Shown one piece after another: positions 8,824 to 17,201 of a stretch of 64,000 nt of DNA. The DNA is taken from the NCBI RefSeq assembly GCF_003268775.1, contig NZ_QLSU01000016.1:124001-188000 (forward strand). The letters are read 5' to 3'. Each line of letters starts with the position of its first letter. Within the stretch, counting starts at the first letter, position 1. This DNA is from Paraburkholderia unamae. Its GTDB lineage: Bacteria > Pseudomonadota > Gammaproteobacteria > Burkholderiales > Burkholderiaceae. The translations under genes were made by a program, and so were the position numbers. The notes beneath the pieces are model-generated. The model was not told the DNA's origin and ran no database searches. It saw nothing but the letters and a program-made list of their open reading frames with translations.

Positions 8824-9213
8824 TCAGTTGCCCGCTTCGTCTTTCTTTTTCTCGGTCAAGCGGTTTTGCACGCCCGTGACGCCATGCACGGATCGGGCCG
8901 CATTGGCCGCGCGCGAGATCTGCCAGGTCTCGGGCACCGATCCGGTGAGCGTGACCACGCCCTGGTGCGCCGTAATGCGAATACCCGAGTCGTCCATCTC
9001 CGGCACCCGACCAAGCGCGCGGCGAACGTCGCGAATGAGCGCGCTATCGGACCGGCTTCGAGGCGGCGACGACGAAGCCGCCACCGTTTGCATGCCCGCG
9101 CCTGTTTGTGCACCCGCTTGTGCGCCCGTTTGTGCGATCGCACTGGACGCCCCGCCCGCGATGGCCGCAATCAACATCGCGCCGACCACGCTGCCCGCTA
9201 CGCTTACGTTCAT
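8824..9213 (-). CDS. BON-domain envelope protein, long
   Basis: A 129-residue secreted BON-domain protein. It has a signal peptide (VGAMLIAAIAGGASSAIAQ) and a low-complexity Gly/Ala/Gln/Thr linker with repeats of the type TGAQAGAQTGAG. One BON domain follows (DVRRALGRVPEMDDSGI, VVTLTGSVPETWQISRAAN, VTGVQNRL), then a charged tail EKKKDEAGN. ATG 9213 has GGAGG 5 bases upstream. It is paired with the shorter BON gene just downstream and shares the TLTGxVP and QISRAA motifs, so both probably arose by duplication. Periplasmic localisation and response to osmotic or envelope stress are inferred from OsmY-type relatives. Confidence 0.75.
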   Translation of the reverse strand: MNVSVAGSVVGAMLIAAIAGGASSAIAQTGAQAGAQTGAGMQTVAASSSPPRSRSDSALIRDVRRALGRVPEMDDSGIRITAHQGVVTLTGSVPETWQISRAANAARSVHGVTGVQNRLTEKKKDEAGN

Positions 9214-9445
9214 GACGCCTCCTTCGGGGACCGTCAACCGATCACCCCGCTTGCGCAAGGCTAGCAGATTGAATCCGCATCGACACGCACGCTGCACCCG
9301 CCGTTTCACGAAGCCGTGATGCAATGCGGTGCAGCCGCCCCACCATCGCGCCGCCGCGCAGCCCGGCGCGCTCTGCTGTCACAATTGCGTTCAGCAGTTA
9401 CGCTGATGGACCGCTGCAAACGTATCGTCATGGAGCATCCCACTT

Positions 9446-10195
9446 ATGCGCATCTTTGGAATTAGCCTGTCCGTCATCATCGCCGTGTTTTTCGCCGTGC
9501 ATGCCGTGCGCACGCAGCAGAACATGTACTGGATGCTGATCCTGTTCCTGTTTCCGGGCCTTGGCAGCCTGGTCTACTTCTTCGTCATCTACTTGCCGAC
9601 CCTGCGCCAGTCGCGCGGCGCGCGGGCGACGTCGAAGGCGATCTCGCAGTTCGTCGATCCCAACCGGGCCGTGCGCGAAGCGCGCATGGACTTCGATAGC
9701 GCGCCCACCGTCGCGCATCGCATGCGGCTGGCGGCGGCACTGCTCGAAGCCGGCGACGCCGCCGAAGCCCTGACGCACTACCAGGCGGCGGTGAGCGGGC
9801 CGTTCGCGTCCGATCCGGCCTTGCTCGAAGGGCTCGCGCACGCGCAGTTCGCCAACGGCGATGCCGCGTCCGCGCGGGACACGCTGGAAAAGCTGTTCGC
9901 CGTCCGCGCGATCGCCCGCGAGGAACCGGCGCCGGCCTTGCTGTACGCGCAGGCCCAGGCCGCGACGGGCGCGCCCGGCACGAGAGCCGCCTTCGAGGTG
10001 GCGCTCGCCAACGCGAGCGACGCCGCGCCGCGCTGCCTCTACGCCGACTGGCTGACAACACAGCCCGGCGACGCCGACCGCCAGCGCGCGCGTGAGCTCT
10101 ACGCCGAGATCGTGCATGACGCCCGGCACTGGCCGCGCCACGCGCGCGAGCACAACCGGAAGTGGCTGCAACGGGCCCAGGCCGCTCTCGGTTGA
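9446..10195 (+). CDS. Membrane-anchored TPR-like protein
   Basis: A 249-residue protein. Two N-terminal membrane segments (FGISLSVIIAVFFAVHAV and MYWMLILFLFPGLGSLVYFFVIY) resemble the N-terminal module of phospholipase-D-like proteins. A helical tetratricopeptide-type region follows, with the pattern AAALLEAGDAAEALTHYQAAV and further A-rich helical pairs to the end. Such proteins serve as envelope scaffolds; no catalytic residues are visible. ATG 9446 follows GGAG by 9 bases. It is a single-gene unit ended by the terminator hairpin at 10206. The function is not known. Confidence 0.7.
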   Translation: MRIFGISLSVIIAVFFAVHAVRTQQNMYWMLILFLFPGLGSLVYFFVIYLPTLRQSRGARATSKAISQFVDPNRAVREARMDFDSAPTVAHRMRLAAALLEAGDAAEALTHYQAAVSGPFASDPALLEGLAHAQFANGDAASARDTLEKLFAVRAIAREEPAPALLYAQAQAATGAPGTRAAFEVALANASDAAPRCLYADWLTTQPGDADRQRARELYAEIVHDARHWPRHAREHNRKWLQRAQAALG

Positions 10196-10205
10196 CGGAC
10201 CACGG

Positions 10206-10245
10206 CGCGCGTCGCGTCAAATGACGCGCGTTGAATTCTCTTTTT
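10206..10245 (+). terminator. Rho-independent terminator after TPR gene
   Basis: A perfect 8-bp stem CGCGCGTC / GACGCGCG (10206-10213 and 10223-10230) with a 9-base loop is followed by TTGAATTCTCTTTTT. It ends transcription from the TPR gene and separates it from the esterase gene. Confidence 0.65.
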
Positions 10246-10257
10246 CCGATTCAAACC

Positions 10258-11253
10258 ATGAAAGACAAAATCGACGGCGTAACGCTGCCCAGCCGTATCG
10301 TCCCGTTTCCGGATTCGATCAGCGAAGCGGCGCAAACCGCCTTGCGCCGCCTCGTGGATGAGCAAGGCGTTCCGCTCAATTCGCGCCACGTCATGCCCGC
10401 GCTCGACGATGTCGACGCATGGATGCAGGTCAAGGCGAACGCCAGCGCGCACTACGACGCCGCGCTCGAACCCCTCGCGCGACAGTTGCGCGCCAGCGTG
10501 GAAACCGTTCAGGTGGGACACGCGGTGGTCCATATCGCGACACCCGCGGACCCGCTCTCCGAGGACTGCGCCTATATCGACCTGCATGGCGGCGCGCTGG
10601 TGTTCGGCGGGGGCGCCGCGTGCCGCGTGGGCGCGCAGATGCAGGCCGACCGGTTGCGCATTCGCTGCTACGGCGTGGACTACCGCATGCCGCCCGAACA
10701 CCCGTATCCCGCCGCGCTCGACGACTGCATGGCGGTCTGGTCGCACGTGCTCGGGCAATACGCGCCGGAAAACGTCGTCGTAGGCGGGCGCTCGGCGGGC
10801 GGCAATCTCGCCGCGGCCATGACGCTGCGCGCGCGTGACGCGGGCTTGCCGCTGCCCGCCGCGCTCGTGCTGCTCTCGCCGGAAGTGGACCTCACCGAGT
10901 CCGGCGACAGCTTCCAGACCAACCAGTGGGTGGACGTCGTGCTGCCCGGCTCGCTCATGGCGAACAATCTGCTCTACGCCAACGGTGCCGATCTGGCGCA
11001 CCCGTGGCTCTCGCCGCTGTTTGGCGATTTCTCCAAGGGGTTTCCTCCCACCTTCCTGCAAAGCGGCACTCGTGATCTTTTCCTCTCCAACACGGTGCGC
11101 CTGCATCGCGCGTTGCGCCGTGCGCGCATTCCCGTCGAACTTCACGTGTTCGAAGCGATGCCGCACGGCGGCTTCATGGGTGCGCCCGAAGATCGTGAGT
11201 TGAGCGAAGAGATCGAGCGCTTCGTGCAACAGCATGTGTGGGCATTGCGCTAA
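10258..11253 (+). CDS. Alpha/beta hydrolase, HSL (hormone-sensitive lipase) type esterase
   Basis: A 331-residue carboxylesterase. The oxyanion-hole motif reads HGGA (family HGGG) in YIDLHGGALVFGGG. The nucleophile elbow is GGRSAGGN (GxSxG). The acid is probably the Asp in GTRDLFLSN and the catalytic His lies in AMPHGGFMG. The spacing is normal for family IV esterases, which hydrolyse short-chain esters in the cytoplasm. ATG 10258 gives the natural start; the TTG at 10231 lies in the preceding terminator tail. No strong ribosome site is visible. It stands alone between a terminator and a small hypothetical gene. The physiological ester is unknown. Confidence 0.8.
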   Translation: MKDKIDGVTLPSRIVPFPDSISEAAQTALRRLVDEQGVPLNSRHVMPALDDVDAWMQVKANASAHYDAALEPLARQLRASVETVQVGHAVVHIATPADPLSEDCAYIDLHGGALVFGGGAACRVGAQMQADRLRIRCYGVDYRMPPEHPYPAALDDCMAVWSHVLGQYAPENVVVGGRSAGGNLAAAMTLRARDAGLPLPAALVLLSPEVDLTESGDSFQTNQWVDVVLPGSLMANNLLYANGADLAHPWLSPLFGDFSKGFPPTFLQSGTRDLFLSNTVRLHRALRRARIPVELHVFEAMPHGGFMGAPEDRELSEEIERFVQQHVWALR

Positions 11254-11375
11254 CGGCATGGCATGAGACGGGGCCGGGCGTGGCCCCATGATTTGCGGCG
11301 CGACTGGGTCTTGTTGCATGGCGCGGACCTGCCTATCGTGGCGTGGAACCTCAACGTTTTCCGACAGCGCCCGAT

Positions 11376-11651
11376 ATGTTTCGAGCTCTCTTCCAGCACG
11401 GCGATCGCTTGCGCGCTCGCGCTCTACCGCCACGCCCTGGTCGCACGACCTTGCGCATTGGCGCCTTCGCGGGTGCCGCTGTGACGGTGTTATTAGCGGC
11501 CCTGGCCGTTGCGTATGCTCCGGCCAGCGCGCGCGCCAACCTCGCGCGCTGCGTCGCCTCACTGGCGGACGATCCTGCTGCCAATACGAAGAACGCGGAG
11601 ATTAAACCGCACCAATTGACATCGCGCGCCATCGAACGTTGCCTCGATTGA
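11376..11651 (+). CDS. Small hypothetical protein with one membrane segment
   Basis: A 91-residue open frame with good Burkholderiales third-position GC bias. It has a basic N-terminus, a hydrophobic segment (GAAVTVLLAALAVAYAPASA) and a polar C-terminus with two cysteines (RCVASLADDP, AIERCLD). It may be a signal-anchored or secreted protein. The start is uncertain; a GTG at 11343 is also possible. I do not recognise the family. It sits 122 bases after the esterase and ends 30 bases before the convergent EamA gene. Confidence 0.4.
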   Translation: MFRALFQHGDRLRARALPPRPGRTTLRIGAFAGAAVTVLLAALAVAYAPASARANLARCVASLADDPAANTKNAEIKPHQLTSRAIERCLD

Positions 11652-11681
11652 TGACGGCGCAGCGATGCGTCGATTCAAAAA

Positions 11682-12629
11682 CTACCTGTCCGGTGAGTCT
11701 TCACAAGCGTTCTGCTCACGCGCTTGACGAGGCGGAATCGTCATGGCCGCAACCCCGGCGACCACGCATCCCAAACCGAGCCACGCCGAAGCGGACAACG
11801 ATTCACCGAGCACCGTCATGCTGATCGCGACACCAATGGGAACGCGCAAATAAGCCTGCGCCGTGGTGCCCACCGAACCCAGCGATTGCACGAGCCGGAA
11901 ATAGATGACGAACGCGATTGCCGTCGAGAAAATCGCCAGCGCCACGAGCGCAAGGAGCGATTGCGGCGAAGGATGCAGCGTCCACGGACGATCGACGACA
12001 AGACTGGCGGGCACCAGCAACGCCGCGCCGACGATCAGGGAACCGGCGGCCGGTGCGGCGGGCGAGAGCCCTTTGAAGGCGCGCCCGTAGATCGCCGCGC
12101 CCGCGTAGCAAACCGTCGCCGCGACGATCGCCAGTTGCGCGACGAGCTGCCGCCCAAACCCTTCGAACGCGCTGAAGCCAACGACCATGCAAATGCCCGC
12201 CAGCCCCGCGACGACGCCGAACAGCTTTCGAGGCGTCAAGGGTTCATGGCGCGTAATGAGCCAGGTGCCGAGAAACGCGAGTACCGGTGATGCGGAATTG
12301 AGAATGGTGGCCAAACCCGCTTCCACCGAGCGCTCCGCCCACGCGATGAGCGTGAACGGCACGACGCTGTTCAACAACGCCTGGACGAAAAAGCGCCGCC
12401 AGACAGCGAGATCGCGTGGCATGGAAATCCGCTGGATTCGCATCCATAGCAGCAGGATTGAACCGGCGATCAGTGTTCTTGCCGCGATCAACGTGAGCGG
12501 CGGAATCGTCGCGACGCCGATTCTAATGAACGTATAGGAAGCACCCCACAACGTGGAGAGCGCGATGAGAAGCAGCAGATCCGGCACGGCGCTCTGGCCG
12601 TGGGCACTTGCGGGCTGGACTTGAGACAC
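11682..12629 (-). CDS. EamA/DMT-family exporter
   Basis: A drug/metabolite-transporter superfamily protein of about 315 residues with ten predicted membrane segments in two EamA repeats. The first repeat begins LLLLIALSTLWGASYTFIRIGV and the second begins at about AQLAIVAATVCYAGAAIYGR; LNSASPVLAFLGTWLITRHEPL is typical of the group. EamA proteins export amino acids or small metabolites. The start is uncertain: the frame is open to 12896, but a start near 12629 (GTG) or 12587 (GTG) puts the first membrane segment close to the N-terminus, as is normal. The substrate is unknown. Confidence 0.75.
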   Translation of the reverse strand: MSQVQPASAHGQSAVPDLLLLIALSTLWGASYTFIRIGVATIPPLTLIAARTLIAGSILLLWMRIQRISMPRDLAVWRRFFVQALLNSVVPFTLIAWAERSVEAGLATILNSASPVLAFLGTWLITRHEPLTPRKLFGVVAGLAGICMVVGFSAFEGFGRQLVAQLAIVAATVCYAGAAIYGRAFKGLSPAAPAAGSLIVGAALLVPASLVVDRPWTLHPSPQSLLALVALAIFSTAIAFVIYFRLVQSLGSVGTTAQAYLRVPIGVAISMTVLGESLSASAWLGLGCVVAGVAAMTIPPRQAREQNACEDSPDR

Positions 12630-13030
12630 TTGGGACAATTCGCTTTCGCCGTTTGAGGGACGGAATTCATCCGGTCGCAGACCGGTTGCATGAGCGCATT
12701 GTGCGGGTGCGTTCCCAACGAATGCTTCCGTGTGGCCCGAAATATGGAATGACGACGAGCGGCCCGATCGATTCCGCTTCATTGCCTGAGAAGCCAACAT
12801 AGCGCCGGGAACCGGCGCGGTATGGCTGCACGCGGCCTTGACAGTTAGTTGCAGTAGCAGGCGAGCGCCACGGCCCTTTGCAACTTCGCGCATCATGCGC
12901 CCCTTGAATGTTTATACGCATTCAATATTTAAGATTCGCATGCCCCGGTGCTAGTCTTTTCCGATCGAACCCCGCCCGGAAATCCACCACGTCCAGCACG
13001 GCGCCGCCCGCCGTTCTACAGGGAGCCAGC
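12630..13030. other. Divergent intergenic region, EamA gene / sulfur operon
   Basis: About 400 bases without a convincing gene if the EamA start at 12629 is right. Most of it is GC-rich and I see no structure in it. The exception is the AT-rich part at 12900-12950, which carries the inverted repeat listed separately and is the likely promoter of the organosulfur operon starting at 13031. Confidence 0.5.
12904..12925. promoter_or_regulatory. Operator-like inverted repeat upstream of the sulfur operon
   Basis: Perfect 7-bp arms TTGAATG and CATTCAA are separated by 8 bases (12904-12910 and 12919-12925) in an AT-rich island 105 bases before the monooxygenase start. The size and symmetry fit a dimeric regulator site, for example LysR, GntR or TetR type. 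Which protein binds is not known; the LysR product of 17202-18113 is the nearest candidate. Confidence 0.45.
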
Positions 13031-14107
13031 ATGAGCATCGAATTCATCGGCATGATCCAGCAGCGCAAGCAATCGGAGACGCATCCCGCCACCGGCCCGG
13101 CGATCGACGTCGATTACGTGCGCGACTTCGCCCAGGCGCACGAGCACGCGGGCTTCGACCGCATTCTCGTGCCGCACAGCTCGGTCAGCCCCGACGCCAC
13201 GCTCACCATCGCCTACGCCGCGAGCGTGACCTCGCGCGTGAATTTCATGCTGGCGCATCGCCCTGGGTTCGTCGCGCCCACGCTCGCCGCGCGTCAGCTC
13301 GCAACGCTCGATCACTTCTCGGGCGGCCGCCTCGCCGTGCACTTCATCTCGGGCGGCAGCGACGCCGACCAGCGGCGCGACGGCGACTATCTCTCTCACG
13401 ACGAACGCTACGCGCGCACCGACGAGTATCTGCAAGTGCTCAAGCGCGTGTGGACCGAAGCGAAGCCGTTCGATCACAAAGGCCGCTTCTATCGTTTCGA
13501 GCAAGCCTGGTCGGAAGTCAAGCCGCGCCAGCAGCCGCATGTGCCGATCTACTTCGGCGGCGCGTCCGAGGCGGCGATCGCGGTAGCGGGCAAGCACGCC
13601 GATGTCTATGCGCTCTGGGGCGAGTCGAAGCAAGGCGTCGCCGACCTGATCGGCCGCGTGCGCGCCGAAGCCGCGAAGCACGGCCGCAACGTGCGCTTCT
13701 CCGTTTCGTTCCGGCCGATTCTCGCGGACACCGAAAAGGCCGCCTGGGAGCGCGCCGAACACATCCTCGAACAGACGAGGCGCCTGCGCGCCGAGCAAGG
13801 CGTGGACAAGGGCGGCCCGCTGGAAAGCGAAGGCGCGCGACGCCTGCTTGCCGCCTCCGGCGACGGCGTGCGCGCCGACGATCGCCTGTGGACCGCCGTT
13901 GCGAAGGAGATCGGCGGCCGCTCGAACTCGACCGCGCTCGTCGGCACGCCCGCGCAGGTCGCCCAAACGCTCGCCGAATATCACGCGCTGGGCGTCACCA
14001 CGTTCCTGATTCGCGGCTTCGATCCGCTCGAAGATGCGGTCGATTACGGCCGCACGCTGATCCCCGCCACGCGCGAACTCACGGCGCGCGTGCGCGCCGC
14101 CGCGTGA
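13031..14107 (+). CDS. LLM-class flavin-dependent monooxygenase (SsuD-like)
   Basis: A 358-residue bacterial-luciferase-like monooxygenase related to alkanesulfonate monooxygenase SsuD. These TIM-barrel enzymes use reduced FMN and oxygen to cleave a C-S bond or hydroxylate. Family features are FMLAHRPGFVAPTLAARQLATLDHFSGGRLAVHFISGG, YLQVLKRVW and VPIYFGGASEAAIAVAGKHADVY. The start has GGGAG 8 bases upstream. It leads an operon with a class II aldolase, a thiol dioxygenase and a four-domain rhodanese, and a sulfonate-type binding protein lies 4 kb downstream. A role in freeing sulfur from an organosulfur compound is therefore likely. A matching flavin reductase is not encoded here. Confidence 0.85.
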   Translation: MSIEFIGMIQQRKQSETHPATGPAIDVDYVRDFAQAHEHAGFDRILVPHSSVSPDATLTIAYAASVTSRVNFMLAHRPGFVAPTLAARQLATLDHFSGGRLAVHFISGGSDADQRRDGDYLSHDERYARTDEYLQVLKRVWTEAKPFDHKGRFYRFEQAWSEVKPRQQPHVPIYFGGASEAAIAVAGKHADVYALWGESKQGVADLIGRVRAEAAKHGRNVRFSVSFRPILADTEKAAWERAEHILEQTRRLRAEQGVDKGGPLESEGARRLLAASGDGVRADDRLWTAVAKEIGGRSNSTALVGTPAQVAQTLAEYHALGVTTFLIRGFDPLEDAVDYGRTLIPATRELTARVRAAA

Positions 14108-14150
14108 ACCGCCGCGTGAACCGTATTGAACAGGACTCCGGAGGACTGAC

Positions 14151-14975
14151 ATGAGCGCCACCGCCACCGCCAACGCCAACCCCGTCGCCGCCGACCCGCG
14201 GCACGCGCCCGTTCGCAAGTTCTGGTTCGACGAAGAAAGCGCCCCGGCGCGCACGTTCGACGAAGAACGCCGCCATCGCCAGGAGCGGCTTGCGGGCGCG
14301 TTCCGCCTTTTCGCGCGCTACGGTTTCGACCAGGGACTCGCCGGGCACATCACCGCACGCGACCCCGAATGGCCCGATCACTTCTGGGTCAATCCGCTCG
14401 GGCTGCATTTCGGCGGCATGCGAGTGTCCGACCTGCTGCTCGTGAATCGCCACGGCGAAATCGTCGTGGGCGACGGCCCCGTGAATCAGGCCGCGTTCGC
14501 GATCCATGCGGCGCTTCACGAAGCGCGCCCCGATGTCGTCGCGGCCGCGCACACGCATTCGCTCTATGGCAAAGCCTGGTCCACGCTCGGCCGCACGCTC
14601 GACCCGCTCACGCAGGACGCCTGCGCGTTTTACGAAGACCATGCGCTATTCGACGACTTCCGCGGCGTCGTGCTCGACACCGGCGAAGGCGCGCGCATTG
14701 CCCAGGCGCTCGGCGAACGCAAGGCCGTGATCCTCAAGAACCACGGCATCCTCACGGCCGGACCGAGCGTCGAGGCGGCCGCATGGTGGTACATCGCGCT
14801 GGACAATGCCTGCCATGCGCAACTGCTTGCCGAAGCGGCGGGCCAGCCGCAACCCATTGCCCACGACATCGCCGCGCTCACCCACACCCAGGTGGGCCGC
14901 CCCGCGGGCGCGCGCCATGCGTTCGAGAGCCTGTACGCGGGCCTCGTGGCACGCGAACCGGAGTTGCTCGACTGA
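14151..14975 (+). CDS. Class II aldolase/adducin-family protein
   Basis: A 274-residue member of the class II aldolase/adducin fold, the zinc enzymes that include fuculose-phosphate aldolase and several decarboxylase-like or adducin-like proteins. Zinc ligands are visible in VAAAHTHSLYGKAWS (His-x-His) and LKNHGIL. The RLAGAFRLFARYGFDQGLAGHITARDPE opening is typical of the adducin-like subgroup. GGAGG precedes the ATG by 5 bases. It shares a base with the next gene (TGATG). In this organosulfur operon it may act on the carbon skeleton left after C-S cleavage; that is inference. Confidence 0.8.
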   Translation: MSATATANANPVAADPRHAPVRKFWFDEESAPARTFDEERRHRQERLAGAFRLFARYGFDQGLAGHITARDPEWPDHFWVNPLGLHFGGMRVSDLLLVNRHGEIVVGDGPVNQAAFAIHAALHEARPDVVAAAHTHSLYGKAWSTLGRTLDPLTQDACAFYEDHALFDDFRGVVLDTGEGARIAQALGERKAVILKNHGILTAGPSVEAAAWWYIALDNACHAQLLAEAAGQPQPIAHDIAALTHTQVGRPAGARHAFESLYAGLVAREPELLD

Positions 14976-15571
14976 TGGCCATTCACAAGCTGCGCCGCTT
15001 TGTCGGCACGATTGCGGCGCTCGTCGAAGCGGCGCCGCGCGAACCCGAACTGATCGAACATGGCCTCGCGGCGCTGCGCGAACTTGTGCGCGACGACGAC
15101 TGGCTGCCCGACGCCTACGCCGCACCGTCGCCCGAGCGCTATCGGCAGTATCTGCTGCATGCGGACTCGCGCGAGCGCTTCTCGGTGGTCAGCTTCGTGT
15201 GGGGACCCGGCCAGCAAACGCCGGTTCACGATCACACCGTATGGGGCTTGATCGGCGTGCTGCGCGGCGCGGAATACGCACAGCCCTACACGCGCGACGC
15301 CGCCGGTGCGTTGCGCGCGCACGGTCCCGAAGTGCGGCTCGAACGCGGCGAAGTCGAAGCGGTGTCGCCAACGCTCGGCGACATTCACCGCGTGCGCAAC
15401 GCCTACGACGATCGCGTGTCGGTCAGCATCCACGTTTATGGCGCGAACATCGGCGCCGTGCGGCGCTCCACGTACGCCACGGACGGCGCGCCCAAGCCCT
15501 TTATCTCCGGCTACTCGAACGACGTTCTCCCGAATCTCTGGGATCTCAGCAAGGACCCTGTCGCCTCATGA
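14975..15571 (+). CDS. Thiol dioxygenase (cysteine dioxygenase family cupin)
   Basis: A 198-residue cupin of the cysteine/3-mercaptopropionate dioxygenase family, which adds O2 to a thiol to give a sulfinic acid at a three-histidine iron centre. The iron ligands are His85 and His87 in TPVHDHTVWG and His138 in GDIHRV. The Ser-His-Tyr outer-sphere triad is kept as S151-x-H153-x-Y155. Translation is coupled at both ends (TGATG with the aldolase, ATGA with the rhodanese). The substrate is likely a small thiol arising in this operon; whether it is cysteine, mercaptopropionate or another thiol cannot be told. Confidence 0.8.
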   Translation: MAIHKLRRFVGTIAALVEAAPREPELIEHGLAALRELVRDDDWLPDAYAAPSPERYRQYLLHADSRERFSVVSFVWGPGQQTPVHDHTVWGLIGVLRGAEYAQPYTRDAAGALRAHGPEVRLERGEVEAVSPTLGDIHRVRNAYDDRVSVSIHVYGANIGAVRRSTYATDGAPKPFISGYSNDVLPNLWDLSKDPVAS

Positions 15572-17175
15572 AGTCATTCCCCCTGCGCTCGTACCAGGAC
15601 GTGCGCGACGCCCTCCTCGCCCGCCGCGAGATCGCGCTGCTCGACGTGCGCGAAGAAGATCCGCACGCGCAGAGCCACCCGCTTTTCGCCGCCAACCTGC
15701 CGCTCGGAAAGATCGAGCTGGAAGCCTGGACCAGGCTGCCGCGCCGCGGCGTGCCGATCGTGCTGCTCGACAACGGCGAAGGCTTCGCGCAGCGCGCGGC
15801 CGAAACGCTCGACGCGCTCGGCTATACCGATGTCTCGCTGCTCGAAGGCGGCCTCGCGGGCTGGGTTCGCGCGGGCGGCGAGGTGTTTCGCGACGTCAAC
15901 GTGCCGAGCAAGGCGTTCGGCGAATTCGTGGAATCCGAACGCCACACGCCCTCGCTCTCCGCCGAAGCCGTCGGCGCGCTGCTCGCGAGCGGCGAGCGCG
16001 TGGTGGTGCTCGACGCCCGCCGCTACGACGAATACCAGACCATGAACATACCCGGCAGCGTGAGCGTGCCGGGCGCGGAACTCGTGCTGCGCGCCCGCGC
16101 GCTCGCCCCCGACCCCACGACGCGCGTGATCGTGAACTGCGCGGGGCGCACGCGCAGCATCATCGGCGCGCAGTCGCTCGTCAACGCGGGCCTGCCGAAC
16201 CCGGTGGCGGCGCTGCGTAACGGCACGATCGGCTGGACGCTGGCGGGCCAGGCGCTCGAACACGGCAGCGCGCGCCAGTTCGACCCGCAAGCGGGCCGCG
16301 ACAACGCCACGCTCGCGCAATCGCACGAGGCAGCGCGAGCGCTCGCCGGGCGCGCGGGCGTGAGGCGCACGACGCTGGAGGAAGCCGCGCGGTGGGCGGC
16401 CGACGCATCGCGCACGACGTATCGTTTCGACGTGCGCACACCGGCCGAATACGAGCACGCCCATGCGCCGGGCTTCCAGGGTGCGCCGGGTGGTCAACTC
16501 GTTCAGGAAACCGAAATGTTCGCCCCGGTGCGCGGCGCGCGCGTGGTGCTCTACGACGACGACGGCGTGCGTGCGAACATGACCGCCTCATGGCTTGCGC
16601 AGATGAACATCGACGTGTCCGTCGTAGATGAAGCGCGCACCGCCGATCTCACCGAAACGGGAAGCTGGCGCGCGCCGAAGCCCACGCCCGCGAGTGTCGC
16701 CTCGATCACGCCCGAGGCGCTCGCCGTGCGGCTTGCCGAGGCCGGAAACGACACCGTCGTGCTCGATTTCACGTCCAGCGCGAATCACCTGAAGGCGCAC
16801 ATTCCCGGCGCATGGTGGGCGCTGCGCTCGCATCTCGCGCCCGGTTTCGACGATCTGCGCGCACTGCCCGACGCGAAGCGTTACGTGGTCACCTGCATGA
16901 CGAGCGCGCTCGCGCCGTTCGCCGCGCCCGAAATCGCGGCGCTCACGGGCAAACCGGTGGAAGTGCTGGAAGGCGGTACGGCGGCGTGGCAACGCGCGGG
17001 CCTGCCCGTCGAGCGCGGCGACGCTCAACTGGCCTCGCCGCGCATCGACCGCTATCGGCGCCCCTATGAGGGCACCGACAATGCGCGCGAAGCGATGAAC
17101 GCCTACCTCGAATGGGAGTACGGCCTCGTCGCCCAGCTCGGGCGTGACGGCACGCACGGGTTCTTCGTGATCTGA
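15568..17175 (+). CDS. Four-domain rhodanese-like sulfurtransferase
   Basis: A 535-residue protein made of four tandem rhodanese domains (about 1-110, 125-240, 265-365 and 380-485) plus a C-terminal tail ending EWEYGLVAQLGRDGTHGF. Catalytic cysteines are present in domain 2 (Cys191, VNCAGRTRS) and domain 4 (Cys443, VTCMTSALA). At the same place domain 1 has Asp68 and domain 3 has Asp330, so active and inactive domains alternate. Rhodaneses move sulfane sulfur as a cysteine persulfide. The ATG overlaps the dioxygenase stop (ATGA). It presumably accepts or delivers sulfur released by the preceding enzymes in the cytoplasm. Confidence 0.85.
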   Translation: MKSFPLRSYQDVRDALLARREIALLDVREEDPHAQSHPLFAANLPLGKIELEAWTRLPRRGVPIVLLDNGEGFAQRAAETLDALGYTDVSLLEGGLAGWVRAGGEVFRDVNVPSKAFGEFVESERHTPSLSAEAVGALLASGERVVVLDARRYDEYQTMNIPGSVSVPGAELVLRARALAPDPTTRVIVNCAGRTRSIIGAQSLVNAGLPNPVAALRNGTIGWTLAGQALEHGSARQFDPQAGRDNATLAQSHEAARALAGRAGVRRTTLEEAARWAADASRTTYRFDVRTPAEYEHAHAPGFQGAPGGQLVQETEMFAPVRGARVVLYDDDGVRANMTASWLAQMNIDVSVVDEARTADLTETGSWRAPKPTPASVASITPEALAVRLAEAGNDTVVLDFTSSANHLKAHIPGAWWALRSHLAPGFDDLRALPDAKRYVVTCMTSALAPFAAPEIAALTGKPVEVLEGGTAAWQRAGLPVERGDAQLASPRIDRYRRPYEGTDNAREAMNAYLEWEYGLVAQLGRDGTHGFFVI

Positions 17176-17201
17176 GCGAAGCGCGCGCCTAGCCGCGCCG
17201 C

